Part shown: positions 47,846 to 60,966 of the stretch, in pieces
How the letters are laid out: each line of letters opens with the position of its first letter
Position numbering within the stretch: position 1 is the stretch's first letter
Source: Toxonevra muliebris
Taxonomy: Eukaryota > Arthropoda > Insecta > Diptera > Pallopteridae
Direction: 5' to 3'
NCBI GenBank assembly: GCA_963691655.1
Contig: OY829329.1
Location: forward strand, 54,201,408 to 54,265,407
DNA: 64,000 nucleotides
Notes under the pieces: model-generated
The model's input: only the letters and a program-made list of their open reading frames with translations
What the model was told of the DNA's origin: nothing
The model's database searches: none
Program-made: the position numbers and the translations under genes

Positions 47846-49219
47846 TATTCCAGCTTGAAATATATTGAAAGTTGCTCTCATAGATTTAAAAAAAATAATT
47901 AAAAAAGCGTTTATGAAATTATTGTATTTAATAAAAGAGTGTATGCATGTTAGAAAGGTTCTCAATAGAGTCTATGAGCCACCCTATTTCCTTAACCTAT
48001 CCTATCCTAGCCCATAAGTCACCCTTTTAAGATAACCTTGCAATTTAAAGTTTGTAAACTAAAATTTTCAAACTTTCTGAACTCTTTTTCTTTCAAACAA
48101 TCACGGCATACATTATATGCTTATTCTCTTCTATGAGGTTTCATATTTTTTTTAAGATTTGCAATGAAGTCTATAAGTCACACTTATTTCTTAGCCATTA
48201 AAAAATCCAAACATGATTACTAGTACTGATGGCATCTCAACTCTAAAAAATATTAAAAAAAAAAGTGCTAAACTAAAAATTATTTGCAAACTGTTTTGTA
48301 ATTAACTTAAATATCAATTAATAAGCTAAATCGAATATTAATTTAAAACGAAGCATTCATCATTGTCTTAATAGATTAATGACAAATCTTAATTGTCGAT
48401 TTAGTGAAACTTCTTCTATCACATGCTCTGCCTCTCATGAAGGGTAACTTCAACTTCTATCAAGAAATCAACTAATAAATGAGCGCACGACTTCAAATTA
48501 ACTACGGCTATAATTAACAGTAGCGGTTTTTTGATTGATTTCAAATAACCACAATATTAATTGATTAATTTATATAATTTATATATTATAATAATAAATC
48601 ATTGAAATGAATTCAAAATTATTGTTGATGATAGCGGCTGACAAATTGTCATCAGCCATCATCATCATGACAATATAATTTTTAAATCGTTAATATAAAT
48701 TATATCATGTGTGTCTATGTTTATATATTTTTAAACATTAAATTTTCGAGTTTTTTGCAATTTGTTCTAGGGGAATTTTGTAGCAGAAAACTAATTAAAA
48801 TTGTATAAAAATCTATAGAAATTTGGCAATAATCCATGATTGTTTAAATAACATTAGCAAAATGGCAGCAGTTCATGGAGGTATCTATCTGTTTCTCTCT
48901 GGGGTTTTTATATATACTCGAATGCATTTATTTATATGTGTATACTGGTTTGCAAAATCTATTTATCAATATGTAATTAGTGTCAACATTTATTATTGAT
49001 ACTTATGCTGCATCTAGCAGCAGTAACCCACAAACTAAGCAGCATTAGCATCAATGACGGCCCCAACGACAGCATCAATGACGGCACTAACGACAGCATC
49101 AAATACAGTATCAACTACAGTATAAACAGTAGCATCATAATCAATATGACAAAATGCATATAAACTGACATTCAAGTCTAACTTCAATACAATGAAAAGT
49201 TTACTGCATTAACTCTCTC

Positions 49220-49259
<40 letters not shown>

Positions 49260-51399
49260 TTATTTGGCTGCCAAAGTAGATAGATAGTACTTTACAATGT
49301 CTACTTTTAATATCACATGAGTATTTTATGTAAATTTTTGTTGTTGTTGCTTATTGCATATATATTGCCGTCGTTATTTTACTATCGGAAACCTTCATCA
49401 TCATAAGTAGGAAAACCACCCATTTTCATCGTTGTTTTTATTATTCAATTCATCAGTAATTTAAATAATTTTAAATCACAGATATTAACAACTTGTTGAT
49501 TATTGGTTTGTAGGGGTGTATCCAGAGCATCCCATTGGGAAACGATGTAATGTATAGCAAGCAGAGTAGAGCGTACGTAATCAAATAATTTCTTCAATTA
49601 ACCAATTTCTCAGCTAAAAGAATTAACTAACCAGTCCATAACTATCATATTAATCATTAGTTTTAATCATAACGTCAGTTTTACGAAAAAAATTTAATTA
49701 AAACTTCACTTTATTTTGTATTCGTCATGCAGGTGTAAAAGCTCGTCAAGTATTTTGCGGATACCTCATATTGAAAACTAATCAAATTATATTCACAATT
49801 TTTAATTATGGTTACAAATGAAATTATTAGTCATTATTTAACGAGACAAAACTAAATCATTAATACAAATTAGTCATTAGTTTCTGATTGATGATTGACT
49901 TTTTTTCATCACTTTTCACTCGTTGGTTTGAATGAATTTTGCCCCATAGTTTATGACAGTTACTAAGCAAAAAAAAAAAAAAAGAAAAGAATAATTAATT
50001 CTCTATACATCGCCAAATAAATAATTCATCTATCGATTAACATCAAAACCATAGCAAAAAAGTAAAGCATTGCTCTTTACATTACCCATTGTTCGAGCAA
50101 TAATTGATCATTAATAATTAATAATTAGAAGAGTAATTTTTCCTTGCAGTTTCGATTCCATTTCCTTGGAAAGAGAAATGGAATCCAGAAATCATTAAGT
50201 ACATATTCATTTTCAATGAAGAATTTATCAAATGGCTTCATCCAGCAATACCTATTTTCTCGCTGGGATACCTGCTTTCTGTTTGTATGCAGATTTTTCA
50301 TTTGATTTATTTGATTTTAATTTGTTAATTAGCATAAATGCTTTATGATTCGCTGTGTATTCAAATTGTTATTTAATTTTATATGCTTGATTTTTAATTG
50401 CTTACCATAAAATATGTAAATTCCTGCAATTGTGTGGTTGCCACCTACAGGAATTTTTATTAGTAGATATATATTTTTTTAAGTATTCCTTATTAAAGTT
50501 GAATTTATTTTTATTTTCCATTTGCAAGTTAATGTAGCGTTATGTGATGTTGTAAGCTTTATTGCAGAAATATTTTTTGGTGCAGTATAGCGATGCTAAC
50601 TATAACTGATCTGTGATGAAGGAGAAAGCATTAAGGAATACATTTGAAGCATTGGCGTAGTTTGGGGTGAAAGGAAGGGGATATTCCCCCACAGTAACTA
50701 CACTCGGTCTCGTCTCAGTCTGTTTTCTCTCTCTCTCCAATGATTCATTTAATATTACAATAATGTTCTAGAAATTTTTCCGAATTTTTTGTTATAATAT
50801 AAATTCAAAAAACAAATATCGAAACCCATTCGACTATAATGGCAACATTTTAATTGTTTTTTTTTTTTATTTATTTTTTTTTATTGATATTGCAAATAGA
50901 CTACGAGAAATAACAACATGTTGAACAAGTTAATTAAACAAATTTGTACGCGTATGTATAAAATTGCAAACGTTTTTTTTTTTTTAATCTACATAATTAA
51001 CTAATTATTATAATTATTATTGAGGTGTTAATTTAAATTTGTTCAGAATCTGCTTTGCATTTCTAGTTTAATAGCAGATTAATTAATTAATAAAAATATT
51101 AAAAAGGGCAGTTTTTATATATATTAATAATATTTAATATTATAATTATATAATCATTTGTATTATTTCGTTATATCAACTAGCAAAAACAAAACTCATA
51201 ATCGTCTGAAAATGTTGAAAAAAAAATAAAACACAAAAAATCATTTGAAAATCACAAATGGTTTGAAAAACTAAAAAAGATTGTAAAAGTAGCAATCACA
51301 GTTATTAACAGTGATTGGGAAAGAACAGTTTTATCCCTCATCAATCTTACGATAAATGATAGGGTGTTTACGCAATGGCGTAGTTAAGTTAAGGGAGAA
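47846..51399. other. Intergenic, AT-rich
   Basis: (CT)n at about 49217-49252 and a short AGCATCAATGACGGC-type 24-bp minisatellite at 49047-49140. No gene or element end is supported. Confidence 0.5.
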
Positions 51400-53340
51400 T
51401 AGTTATTCGTAGATTTGATTCATTATCCTGAAAACCGGAGAAGAGAAAATTTACAGATTCTGTTCACTGCTTTTTGAAAAACTGATAAATTGAATTGAGA
51501 AAATAAGTTGGGGAAAGATTGACTCATTGAGTTAATTAGAAAAAATTAGCTGATTCTACGCACTCTTTCTCCATGGTGCTTTAATACAATCATCATTTTA
51601 TATTTGGCCGATACGCATGCTGTCATATACTGCCATATAATCATAATGTCGTATAATTTTGTATTAAAAATAAGAGAATGTATGACAAATAAGACACCTT
51701 GTGAATTGCCCAATTAATAAAAGAAAGTGACTCATAAATTTAAAATAGAAAACTTTTCAATAAAAAAACATATAATATATTGGTTTGGAGAGGAAAAATG
51801 TCCATTCGCTTGCCCTGTGATACTTTTGAAGAAAATGAGTAAATTTTATATTAAATTGTTAGTTTGAGTGAGTGACTCATAGATTTAATTGAGAATGCTT
51901 TTTAGTTTGCATATATCCAGTCAAAAGAACACTAACAGACTATATTCACTGTTCACCTGAAGTATATTTGACACTATATTTTACCAGTTTAAGTTTTCAC
52001 AGTCTTGAGTTGAGAAAGTTGAGAAGAGCAGAAATTTTCTTTCCAATTTAGTTTAAGAAAAGTACTCAAGACTCAGACTTCATTGAGAATTTCTTCAATC
52101 AATAAAAAATTAACAGATTTTATCCAGAGTTTACTTAGGTATTTTTTTTTGTTGCAAATAGTTTATAAATATTAAATTAACAAAAGAGAGTGACTCATAA
52201 AACTCCCTCATGAAATAGATAAATATGCATAGATTTGAAGAGAAAACAGTTTGTCAATTCTAATCATGATTTTTTGGATTGTTTATAAAAAAAAGTGAAT
52301 GAGTAATTTATTTTAAGGAATATATTAATAAGATAATATCTTTTATATGCGCTAAGTGATTAAAGTGTAATATAGCCCTTACAATTTTTTCTGATTTATT
52401 ATTAAAGAAAATGTTTTGATTGAGAGATAGGTTAAGGGAGAAGGCCACTGCGAGGGCTGGAAAAATTAGTGATTTTCGGGAATTTTTTTGATCTGTCAAA
52501 TAAAGGAATATGGGGATCGTTTTATATTCATTTTATTAAGAGCACTTCCAGCAATGTTTCCATAAATTTTTATTAAAAAGTATTGAATAGTTTTAAAGAT
52601 ATGGGCGTTGCCGTGGAGCCCGAAAAAAGTTCCCCCTCCATGGTCGCGTCGATTTTTCAAGAACAGATTTTCTGAAAAAAAAAAAAAAAATTAATTTTTA
52701 ATAACCTGTACAAGTATAATTCTCGTCGTACGTATCGGTTTTTTTTTTTCCACAAAATGGCGACTGTTTGAAATTTTTTTCATGTTTTCGACCCTTTTTT
52801 GTTTTGTTTCAAAAGAGCTTAAAAATAGTAAAAATCAAAAATTTGAAAATCGGCTACGCTTAACGATAGCCACTGCAAAGACGAACAAAACAAATAAAAA
52901 ATTTAAAATCGGTTAACATTTGATCGAGTTATCGACGCGACCAGTTCGAAAAAAGTCGTTTCGAGAAAAACGCGTTTAAAGTTTTCAGTCCATTAAGTTT
53001 TCAGTCTATTTACCATCACTAAAATGGCTGTAACTCAGGCAATTTTTGGTATTTTGACTTGCAATTTTGTACACATATTTTTGAATATATAAACTTTAAT
53101 TTAAGATAAAATTTAAATTTTGACCCGTCACAGTGGCCTTCCCCCTTAAGGAAAAGGAGTAATTCATAGGCTTCACTGGAAATTTCTACGGGATATGTAC
53201 CTAGAAAATTCTAGTTAAAAATTATCCAATCGTCAAGTTAGGTTAAGAAAAGACAATAACTCATAAACTTCTTTGGTAGTCTGAAAGAAGGAAATTAACA
53301 GATTCTATACTTTGTTTTATTGGAATTTTGAAAATTGACA
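51400..53340. repeat. Degenerate tandem repeat, unit about 130-170 bp
   Basis: The recurring pieces are GAGTGACTCATAAATTTAAT, GAGAAAA and AACAGATTCTATTCACTGTT, at about 51475, 51725, 51870, 52080, 52190, 53155 and 53240. It is interrupted by the TTAA element at 52436-53145. Confidence 0.55.
52436..53145. mobile_element. TTAA-flanked MITE with GGGAGAAGGCCACTG ends
   Basis: TTAA at 52432-52435 and 53146-53149. The ends are GGGAGAAGGCCACTGCG and, in complement, GGGGGAAGGCCACTGTG. 710 bp, no transposase. The GGG start separates it from the CCC-start elements at 22310 and 32892; TTAA is used by both piggyBac and Kolobok. Confidence 0.8.
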
Positions 53341-53829
53341 AATAACAGCAAGGTTTTTATTAATAATTAGTTATTAATAATTGAGTTCATTGACGATTTG
53401 AAGCTTATTAGCTAAAAAAAAACAAAAAACAAACTTTAGCTAGAGCTCAATATTTCTTTTCAATTTTATAAGGGTACATAAACTACTGTGAAGAATTTTT
53501 TAGAAGTTCTAAATATTTTAATTAAGAAAATACTAAAACTCCTTATACATAAAATTAGTGAATGGCACATACAACTAATTTAAAAATAAAACAACAAAAA
53601 TGGCATTGCAATAAAAAGTAAATACCTAAACGAATACCATTTAATTGCAGCACCAGTGTAGAGAATTTGCTGCTGGAATTAAACTTGCATCTACCAACAG
53701 AGATAAAAATAAATGTATCTAACAATTTTTGAAATAGGAATGTAACTAAAAATAGAGATCTACTTCATAATAATACCGAATGCACATAAGCAGCAAATAA
53801 CGACAGATAAAAAGTAACAAGCTCATCAA
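53341..53829. other. Intergenic
   Basis: Nothing supported. Confidence 0.5.
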
Positions 53830-54006
53830 AAGTTATTTGCTAAAAGGAGCTCCATCACTTGATAGTTCGCAACAGCCAAAGATTTCTTTGGTAAATGAAT
53901 ACACCAGAGCTGATTGAAATTCCATTGAGCAGAAGAGCATCACATCAATGCTATCAACATCATCAAACTCATCAAAAACTAAAATTGCATCCATCCACTG
54001 GCATGA
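53830..54006 (-). CDS. Candidate terminal coding exon
   Basis: On the minus strand a long pyrimidine run ending TTCTTCTCAAAG makes a good acceptor. The frame after it reads VFSCQWMDAILVFDEFDDVD and continues with balanced composition to a TAA at about 53830. No family recognised and no partner exon identified, so chance cannot be excluded. Confidence 0.15.
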
Positions 54007-56784
54007 AAATACCTTTGAGAAGAAAAATATAAAAAAAAAAAATAAAAAACAAAACAAATCAGAGATGAATCAACATTCTTTGCGGTCAACGTACCGCTTT
54101 GGAATGCCACGTTGCAGCAGGCAGTAGAAGCAACAGCAATGGACCACTGCAGCAGCATTGCTGTTTAGCCTGCATTTCTTTACTTTTAATTTTATTTTTT
54201 TTTCTTCATCCGATGCATTAAAATAAACGCAGTAATAAACCTTAAAGGCATCTCTTATCTCCTGTTTCTTCTACTCTCTCGTGTGACTTGCTTGTTTGCT
54301 TGCCAACAAACATTTTTAGTTTGAAAATACACGACATACCTAAAGTAAATGTATAAAAAAAAAAAGAAAGAAGAAAAGAAGCTAAAACTAAACTGAAAGT
54401 ATCCATTGGCGATTTTTCTGGTTGCCGTTGATGTTGTTGTTGCTGCTGCCTTTTTATATATTAACTCAACTTGCCTGCCCATCTGCAATATGTGTGTGCA
54501 GCACACGCATTCATGACACATCCACCGGTGCACATAGAGAAACATACGTTGTGAAATGCATGCGTGCATGAGTGTATGTGTGTGTGTGTGTGTGTTTGAA
54601 TGTGCAATTACCAACCAACAAAAAACAACAACAAAACAATTCATTGGCCAATGTGAAACTCCCTTCTTTCGCATTGCAACAAAATTTCAATTGTTGCTGT
54701 TGCTGTGCGCTTTTGCTGCTGGTGATGCAATATTTTTTCTCACGACTTTATCGTGCCTTAGCGTCCAGTTGCATTTTCTTTCCTTTTTTTATTTTTATTT
54801 TTTCTCCTCAACGTTCTTGCCTGATTATAAAAACCAAACCACTTACTCATTCGCACACTAAAAAAGTAAAAAAAAAAATTACTAAGTAGAATATATAAAA
54901 AATGCCTTTGGAGCAACAGCGGAGCAGCCTGCACTCGGACACTTGCACGTCGCACGTTCAGATTATTGTTAGTGTCAGGGAAATACGAGTCTGAGGATTT
55001 TAGAGTTTAGTCTGTTGTCTTCAACTTACTTAGTCTCACTCAAGTAAATGTGTCTCTTTAAAACAACTTTATTTTACTCTATGTTCAAGCTTCTTTTATA
55101 ATAAAATGTTTTCATTTTTAGATAAGTAATATTTAAACGACCATGTTGAAATTACTAAAATCTCAAAAAGTATATCTTCATCCAGAAAGCAGGAGTTTTT
55201 ATTTTCCGTATCATATGAGAAATCATCTATCAGTAGCTACGAAAATGGCGGCCGAGAGCTCAAACCGAGATTTGTCGTCAAGCTTTAAACCGCAATCCTT
55301 AATTAACTAGGAAACAAGAAAAACCAAAGGTCACTTGGGAACGAATGATTAAAAATAAGGTTCAGTATCTCCTAAAAATAAGGTTCAGTATCTCCTAAAC
55401 ATGGCGTTTAATTGAAACTGTAACATATACTTCCCAACAAGTTAAAGGAATTGAAGAAGAAGAAGAAGAATGTGAAGAACTACACTTTTTACTTTCCCAG
55501 TCTCATTTTCTGTTATTACCAAATTTATTTTTTGTTTGTTTTGGAGAATATCGTAGACCCTTGGTTTTTCTAGTTGACTGCGTCAGTGCCTTTTTCCCCT
55601 CCCTAGTCATCTTATTGGAAAAAAATTCACCATTTTCGTGTAAATCAGTAAATGCTGATGGGTTTAGTTTCAAGACAATTTCCTTTCTTTGGTCAACTTG
55701 TAATCTCAAGGCCTCCATACATACTTACTCTTAAAGGAAATATATTAAAAGTGCCTTACCAAGCTACTTAGTTCGGAAACAAGAGGAGCTTAAACCAATT
55801 TTCTAGCAACAAATTTTATAAACTACTACTTTGTTTTCCTCGCGAGCCCGTTTAGAAATCATTCTGGTAAAGTTTTGGGTAATAAGAAAATAAATATTTG
55901 TTGTTATAAATAAAAAAAGACAGAACTTTCTAATATATGAAGAAGAAAAAATAATGAAAATATGGCGTTTGAAGCATTTCATTTATGTGAGAGGTGCCAC
56001 GCCCCTCTTTTAATCCCATCTACCTTCTTGCTGTAGCATATGTCCTTGTACAAAGCCAACCGAATTTATAAAAAAAATTGTTTCAAACATAAAAATTTGA
56101 AAAATCTTGCCCAGGTGAACTCGTGACAATTACTCTTAAGACTAATTTTCTATAAAATAATCAACAACTTAAGCGTGGCAAGCAAGAAATTAATGGGAAA
56201 GGCAACTCCATTCGAAATTGTTTCGGAAATACAAATTGATAAGAATTTCCCTATCTCTTGGATCTGTTATACCTCCATAAATGGAAATGCTTACGAAATT
56301 TCAAAAAGGAACTTGTGTCTAAAATAGGCACTCGAATAATTTTTGATTCCGGCAAACTCATGGCAGCTGCTCTTAAAAATTACTTTCCCTAAAATGATTA
56401 AAAGAAGCTAATAAGAATAGGAATTCAAATAGAAATTGTCTCGGAAAGACTACAATGGTTTTATGTGGTATCACAAAGGTTAAGCTTAAAAAAAATCTGT
56501 AGAAAAATATCTGCAAAAAATCTACAAAAAACGAAAACTATAATCCATGTAAACCCTTTTATCGTGTAATTTTCAACATCTTTTCGTTTGCAACTCATCA
56601 TTAAAACAAAAAAAAAACACTTTAAAATGCAAGCAAAAAAATACAAAAACAAAAAAGTAAAGAAGAGTCAGTCACGTAAACTCATGCCAAGAGTAGCGTG
56701 TGGTGTGCAGTGCATTCACATTCGCAACGCTCTTATTTCATATATTCCACTCCCTCCTCCACGCCACACTACTATTTAATAAAA
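54007..56784. other. Intergenic with scattered short repeats
   Basis: (GT)n at 54579-54595; a GGTTCAGTATCTCCTAAAAA tandem pair at 55360-55397; a scrap of the 4786/6965 repeat at 55990-56045 (GTGCCACGCCCCTCTTTTAA); two drifted ~235-bp units at about 56115 and 56345. Small frames (54902, 55245) are unconvincing. Confidence 0.45.
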
Positions 56785-56940
56785 ATGCATACAGACGTGT
56801 ACTTCCCTCGAAAATCTCCACCGGCATCGCGGCAACATCACCAACGTCACGATGATCATCATCGTAGTCGTCATCGTCTTCATCATCAGCCGCCACCAAC
56901 CGCTCCACCATAACCAACAACCGACCGACCAACACAGTCA
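56785..56940. other. GC-richer island open on both strands
   Basis: The + frame from ATG 56785 is His-rich (MHTDVYFPRKSPPAS, then HH/RH repeats and PPPTAPP, stop 56913). The minus frame is acidic (AADDEDDDDYDDDH, then MPVEIFEGSTRLYAF). Both are partly driven by CATCAT/GATGAT repeats. It stands out from its AT-rich surroundings but cannot be called a gene. Confidence 0.3.
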
Positions 56941-58020
56941 ACATGAAGACGTTATTTCTGCTTGAGCAGATTTTTTTATACGCTTCACTTAAATTTAGTC
57001 AATTACATTATTATGCGCGTAACTTCAACTTCAAAAAATACATAAAAAAAAAACACAAATTTTAAAAAATACCAACGTGAATTCCACAATTACACACACT
57101 CAAACACACACATTCGTGTTTATTTACATACACATTTACAATTCATTCAAGTTAATATTATTTGTACTTGTTGTTGCTGGGTAGTAAGGTAGAGGTAGAG
57201 TAGTTGAAAAGTAGTGGTGCCCATGTTTCTACTTCTCCACCTCCTTTTCTTAGTTTTTTATTTTATTTTATATTTCATACTTTTTATGTTATGCTCCTTT
57301 TACTTATTTGTTGTTGTTGTTGTTTTTGTTTGCACTGTAGCTGTTATTTCTTTTGCAAGCCAATTATCGTTTGCTTATTTATCAGATTTACTTAAAAAAT
57401 TCTTTGGTTTTTGTTCTCTCCTGATTTCATTTCATTTCATTGTGTTCATGGTTGGTTAGTTCAACGTGCTGCTGGTGTTGTAATAACTGTGGAAGCACCT
57501 GTAATTACATATAAGCAGGTATGTAGATGTATTCCTTTATCTCCTACTTACACTGTTGAAAGGAGTATGTAGTTAGTTATTGGTTTGGTGGAAGCAACAG
57601 CTACTTTGACATTAGGGAAAAGTTCCATTATAAGGATAATAATATTGTGATTTGAAAAGTTTTTACTACTATGTAAATTTTCTTCACAAAAGCTTATAAA
57701 AACTTAAGTAGTAGTGAAGTATCTTAAGTAGTTATCTACAAATTTGTTAGTACATATTCCGAAGAAACTTTCAGTTGAAATTGAGTTTGCATTGCAAGTC
57801 ACAATACATTGGCAATACTAAATTGGGAAATTATCACTCCGTCAAAATAGCATTTTGAGACTGTTTCATAGATTTCTGGGAAAAAATAACTTCCATAAAA
57901 ATTTAAAATAATCTATTTGTAACTTCAAGCACTCGTGCCCGAAATGGCAAATGAAAGGTTTCGATTTCGGAGCCTGACAATTCTAAAAGCTTCCTCAAAA
58001 GCAGGACAAACTATGACTAA
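56941..58020. other. Intergenic
   Basis: (CA)-rich and T-rich stretches; nothing supported. Confidence 0.5.
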
Positions 58021-58023
58021 TTA

Positions 58024-59055
58024 CACTGTTGAACACACACAAAAATAACAAGGTTCTGAAAGTGGATTCTGATAGAACTCGAGAAAAAAAATTATACGTA
58101 TCTAGGTGTTTTAAAAGTTTACGTTTAATTTTATTTTTACGCGGGCTTTAAGTTTGCCCATTTTTAACAGATTGATTATAATAAAGCATAGGACAACTTG
58201 TTAGTTTTGCATCAAAGCTTATTTGTATGTTCAGCAACTTATAGTAGAATTTTTCGTGCAGTATTTTCTTGGGAAGTATTAACCCTTTAGTGCCCACAGT
58301 TATGAGTCGAGAGTCGATAGGGGGTTAATATGTTCAAGAAATATGTTGCCCATAAAATTCTACTATAGGTTACTGAACAACAAAAATCTGTAAACTTGAT
58401 TTTAGTGAAAATAAACCCAAATTCAAAAACTGTTTAAAATTTTCACCTTTTATACGCAGTGAACTGGTGTGTCTTTAAAAGTATTTTCTAAACTAAAAAT
58501 ATAATATAATTCTAGTTACCTAATTTACCCCCTTCACCCCTCAATATTGAAAAATTTTCTTTATAAGTATTTGGTTAAAGGAAAAATTATGAGAAACTAA
58601 CTAATTTACTCCATTTTTTACTCAAATTTAACAAATTTTTGCTATAGATTTTTTTCTAGAGGAAATTCTAGGATAATGCCAAAATAAAACATTTTCTCGC
58701 CTTATGTGGAGATGGACTAGTCATGCAACATATTTTTTGAACATATTAACCCTCTATCAACCCTCCTAATGGACCCCATAACGGTGGACACTAAAGAGTT
58801 AATATGTTCCAGGATAATATTTTACAGAAAATTCTGAACATACAAACAAACTTTGAGGCAAGTCTAACAAGTTGTTCTATGCTTTATTATAATTAATCTG
58901 TTAGAAATGGGCAAACTTTAGGCCCGCGTAAAAAGAAAATTAAACGTAAACCTTTAAAACGCCGAGACACGTGTAATTTTTTTTCTCGAGTTCTATCAGA
59001 ACCCACTTTCAAAACCTTGTTATTTTTAAAAAAAATTGATGTTTGTCGGACAGTG
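58024..59055. mobile_element. Fold-back element with CACTG ends and TTA duplication
   Basis: The ends are CACTGTTGAACA and ...GTCGGACAGTG; TTA at 58021-58023 and 59056-59058. The left arm (58024-58520) and right arm (58730-59055) are inverted copies of one unit: ACAAGGTTCTGAAAGTGG pairs with CCACTTTCAAAACCTTGT, and TCTGATAGAACTCGAG with CTCGAGTTCTATCAGA. Each arm carries a small TTAA-framed palindrome (58283-58324 and 58750-58798). The same unit occurs once at 18430-18930. Terminal bases and TWA duplication match the hairpin at 21962. Confidence 0.8.
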
Positions 59056-59058
59056 TTA

Positions 59059-60791
59059 TCAGTGGGCGGAGTAATAGCAGCAAAGCTTCCCATTTCCCAT
59101 TTGTGGATTCTTAGTCAAAGGGATTTTCGAGAAATTTCAACAAGTTTTGATTTTGTAGGAATTGAATTAAACATTAACGGGAACAATAGTTAATTTTATA
59201 AGAAAAATTTTATTGACACAAGGGAATTTTCATACTTTGCTGGGAAAAGGAATTCTTAAAAATCTGTTGGAAAAAAAATTGTTGCAATTTTAAGATGAAA
59301 GTTTCAAGTTTTTGGAATTTGAGTAAACTATGATGTGGGGGAAAATAACTGGGGAAGAAGGAGGAGTAACAATTTCGTTGAAAAATTATTTTATTTTTTT
59401 CACGACAGCATGTATATGAGCAATAATTGTAGCTGTAACCATGGGAACTTTTCCCAATCTGAGTCTAAGTCTTCGAAAAATAATTGTGGGGGATATCACG
59501 ACCAAATCCCTTTCTCATCTCCTCCCAAGATATTATAGTTCATTAGACAAAAACTATTTGAAAGAACGAAAACCCTAAAAACATCCATCGGCAAACTCAA
59601 GATCCGCTGGTATTGGGAACCAATATGAAATCTGTAAGCGAATGAAACCTACAGGGCAACAGTAGAAATAAATGAAGGAGACCCAAATGTACGCAGAAAA
59701 ATACACCTGAAATTCAGCTTCTCGTGGGACTAACGGCCATAAAAAGAACATAAATAAGAATGTGGACGATACAAAAACAACACATCTTAGAGATAGAAGT
59801 TTAATTTAGCAATAAATATCTCAGCCATAACGGCTCTTTGCTTTAAAATAAGAAATCTTTTTCAGGAACTAATCACAGCATTTGAGATCTGCACTTAAGC
59901 ACTTGAACGAAACACGTGGGGCAATAGGAAACGAGATAAACCTAAATATATATGAAAATAACAGGCAACGCTTTTAAACAAATTTAAGTCCCAGCGAAAG
60001 AGCGTATTTAGTGAGAACAGTTTATAGTGTAACAGTGTCCCACGATAGCTCAAACTTCTAAAAAAAAAAGTTAGACCTGTGTAAGTATATGAAAAAGAAA
60101 GCCCAAAATAGAATAAATTAGCCTCAGACACAAATTTTAAGGAAATTAAAGTCATATACATAAGTAGAAAAAATATGAACCACACAAAGGTTAAACTCAG
60201 AGATATAAATTTCCGTTTTCTCCAATGCTTTTGGCTTGTCATATTTGAAAATTGAGTTAATAAATTTTTTTTTTTTTTATTATTGTTGTTTTGTATTTTA
60301 ATTTAAAAGGCGTAACCTTTCATATTGAAAATAAAAAGGATTTTCTTTATGAATTTTTTTATGGATAAAAAAAAAATTTGTACAGCTCAACTTCAGCAAT
60401 AACGAATACAAGTAAAAACGTGAAGAAAAAGAAGCAAAAAAAAAAAAACAGAAAAAATTAAAAATTTTAACAACGTTTTTGCCATTTTGACATGCGCGCG
60501 CTCGCATTTTATGCGGAACCTTCTTTAAAATGTTGCGGTCTGATGGCGCGTTACTGGCTGGGCTGGTGTTGTTGCTAACTGGCAGGCTAGTTGTTATTGT
60601 GGTGATGGGTACTTCTTCAACAACTACAACAACAATAACAGCTTTTGAAACAACTCCACTTTAATACTTTGACACATAGCAAAGCGTACGTAAAATTTGT
60701 TTGTAAGTTTTTTTTTTTTTTTCGCAAAATTGATAGGTGTGTTTGGTGTATTAAATAGAAACAAATATATTTATATACATATAAATGCATA
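59059..60791. other. Intergenic
   Basis: A purine-rich stretch (59560-60200) of uncertain origin and T runs at 60266. No supported gene. Confidence 0.45.
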
Positions 60792-60793
60792 TA

Positions 60794-60964
60794 CAGCAAT
60801 CCCTAGTTAATTTAACACCGCTTAATTGCATTTTCAGTTTAATTGCGGCAGACATTCAATGTTTTTAGTTCAAAATGTACTTCAATACTCGGTTAATTAT
60901 ATTCTCCGGTTAAATGAACCAGAAACTGGGTGTTTTCGTTGATGCAATTAAGTGGGGATTACTG
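60794..60964. mobile_element. pogo-like MITE, copy 2
   Basis: The ends are CAGCAATCCCTAGTTAATT and the complement of AATTAAGTGGGGATTACTG, with TA at 60792-60793 and 60965-60966. 171 bp. Inner CGGTTAATTATATTCTCCGG matches copy 1 (16235) in complement. Confidence 0.75.
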
Positions 60965-60966
60965 TA

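Noticed and set aside
54255..54674. 139-codon minus frame with HTHTHT
   Set aside because: Built over a (GT)n microsatellite and T-rich DNA; no recognisable protein.
55245..55310. 21-codon frame starting MAAESSNRDLSS
   Set aside because: Good start context but too short to separate from chance without expression data.
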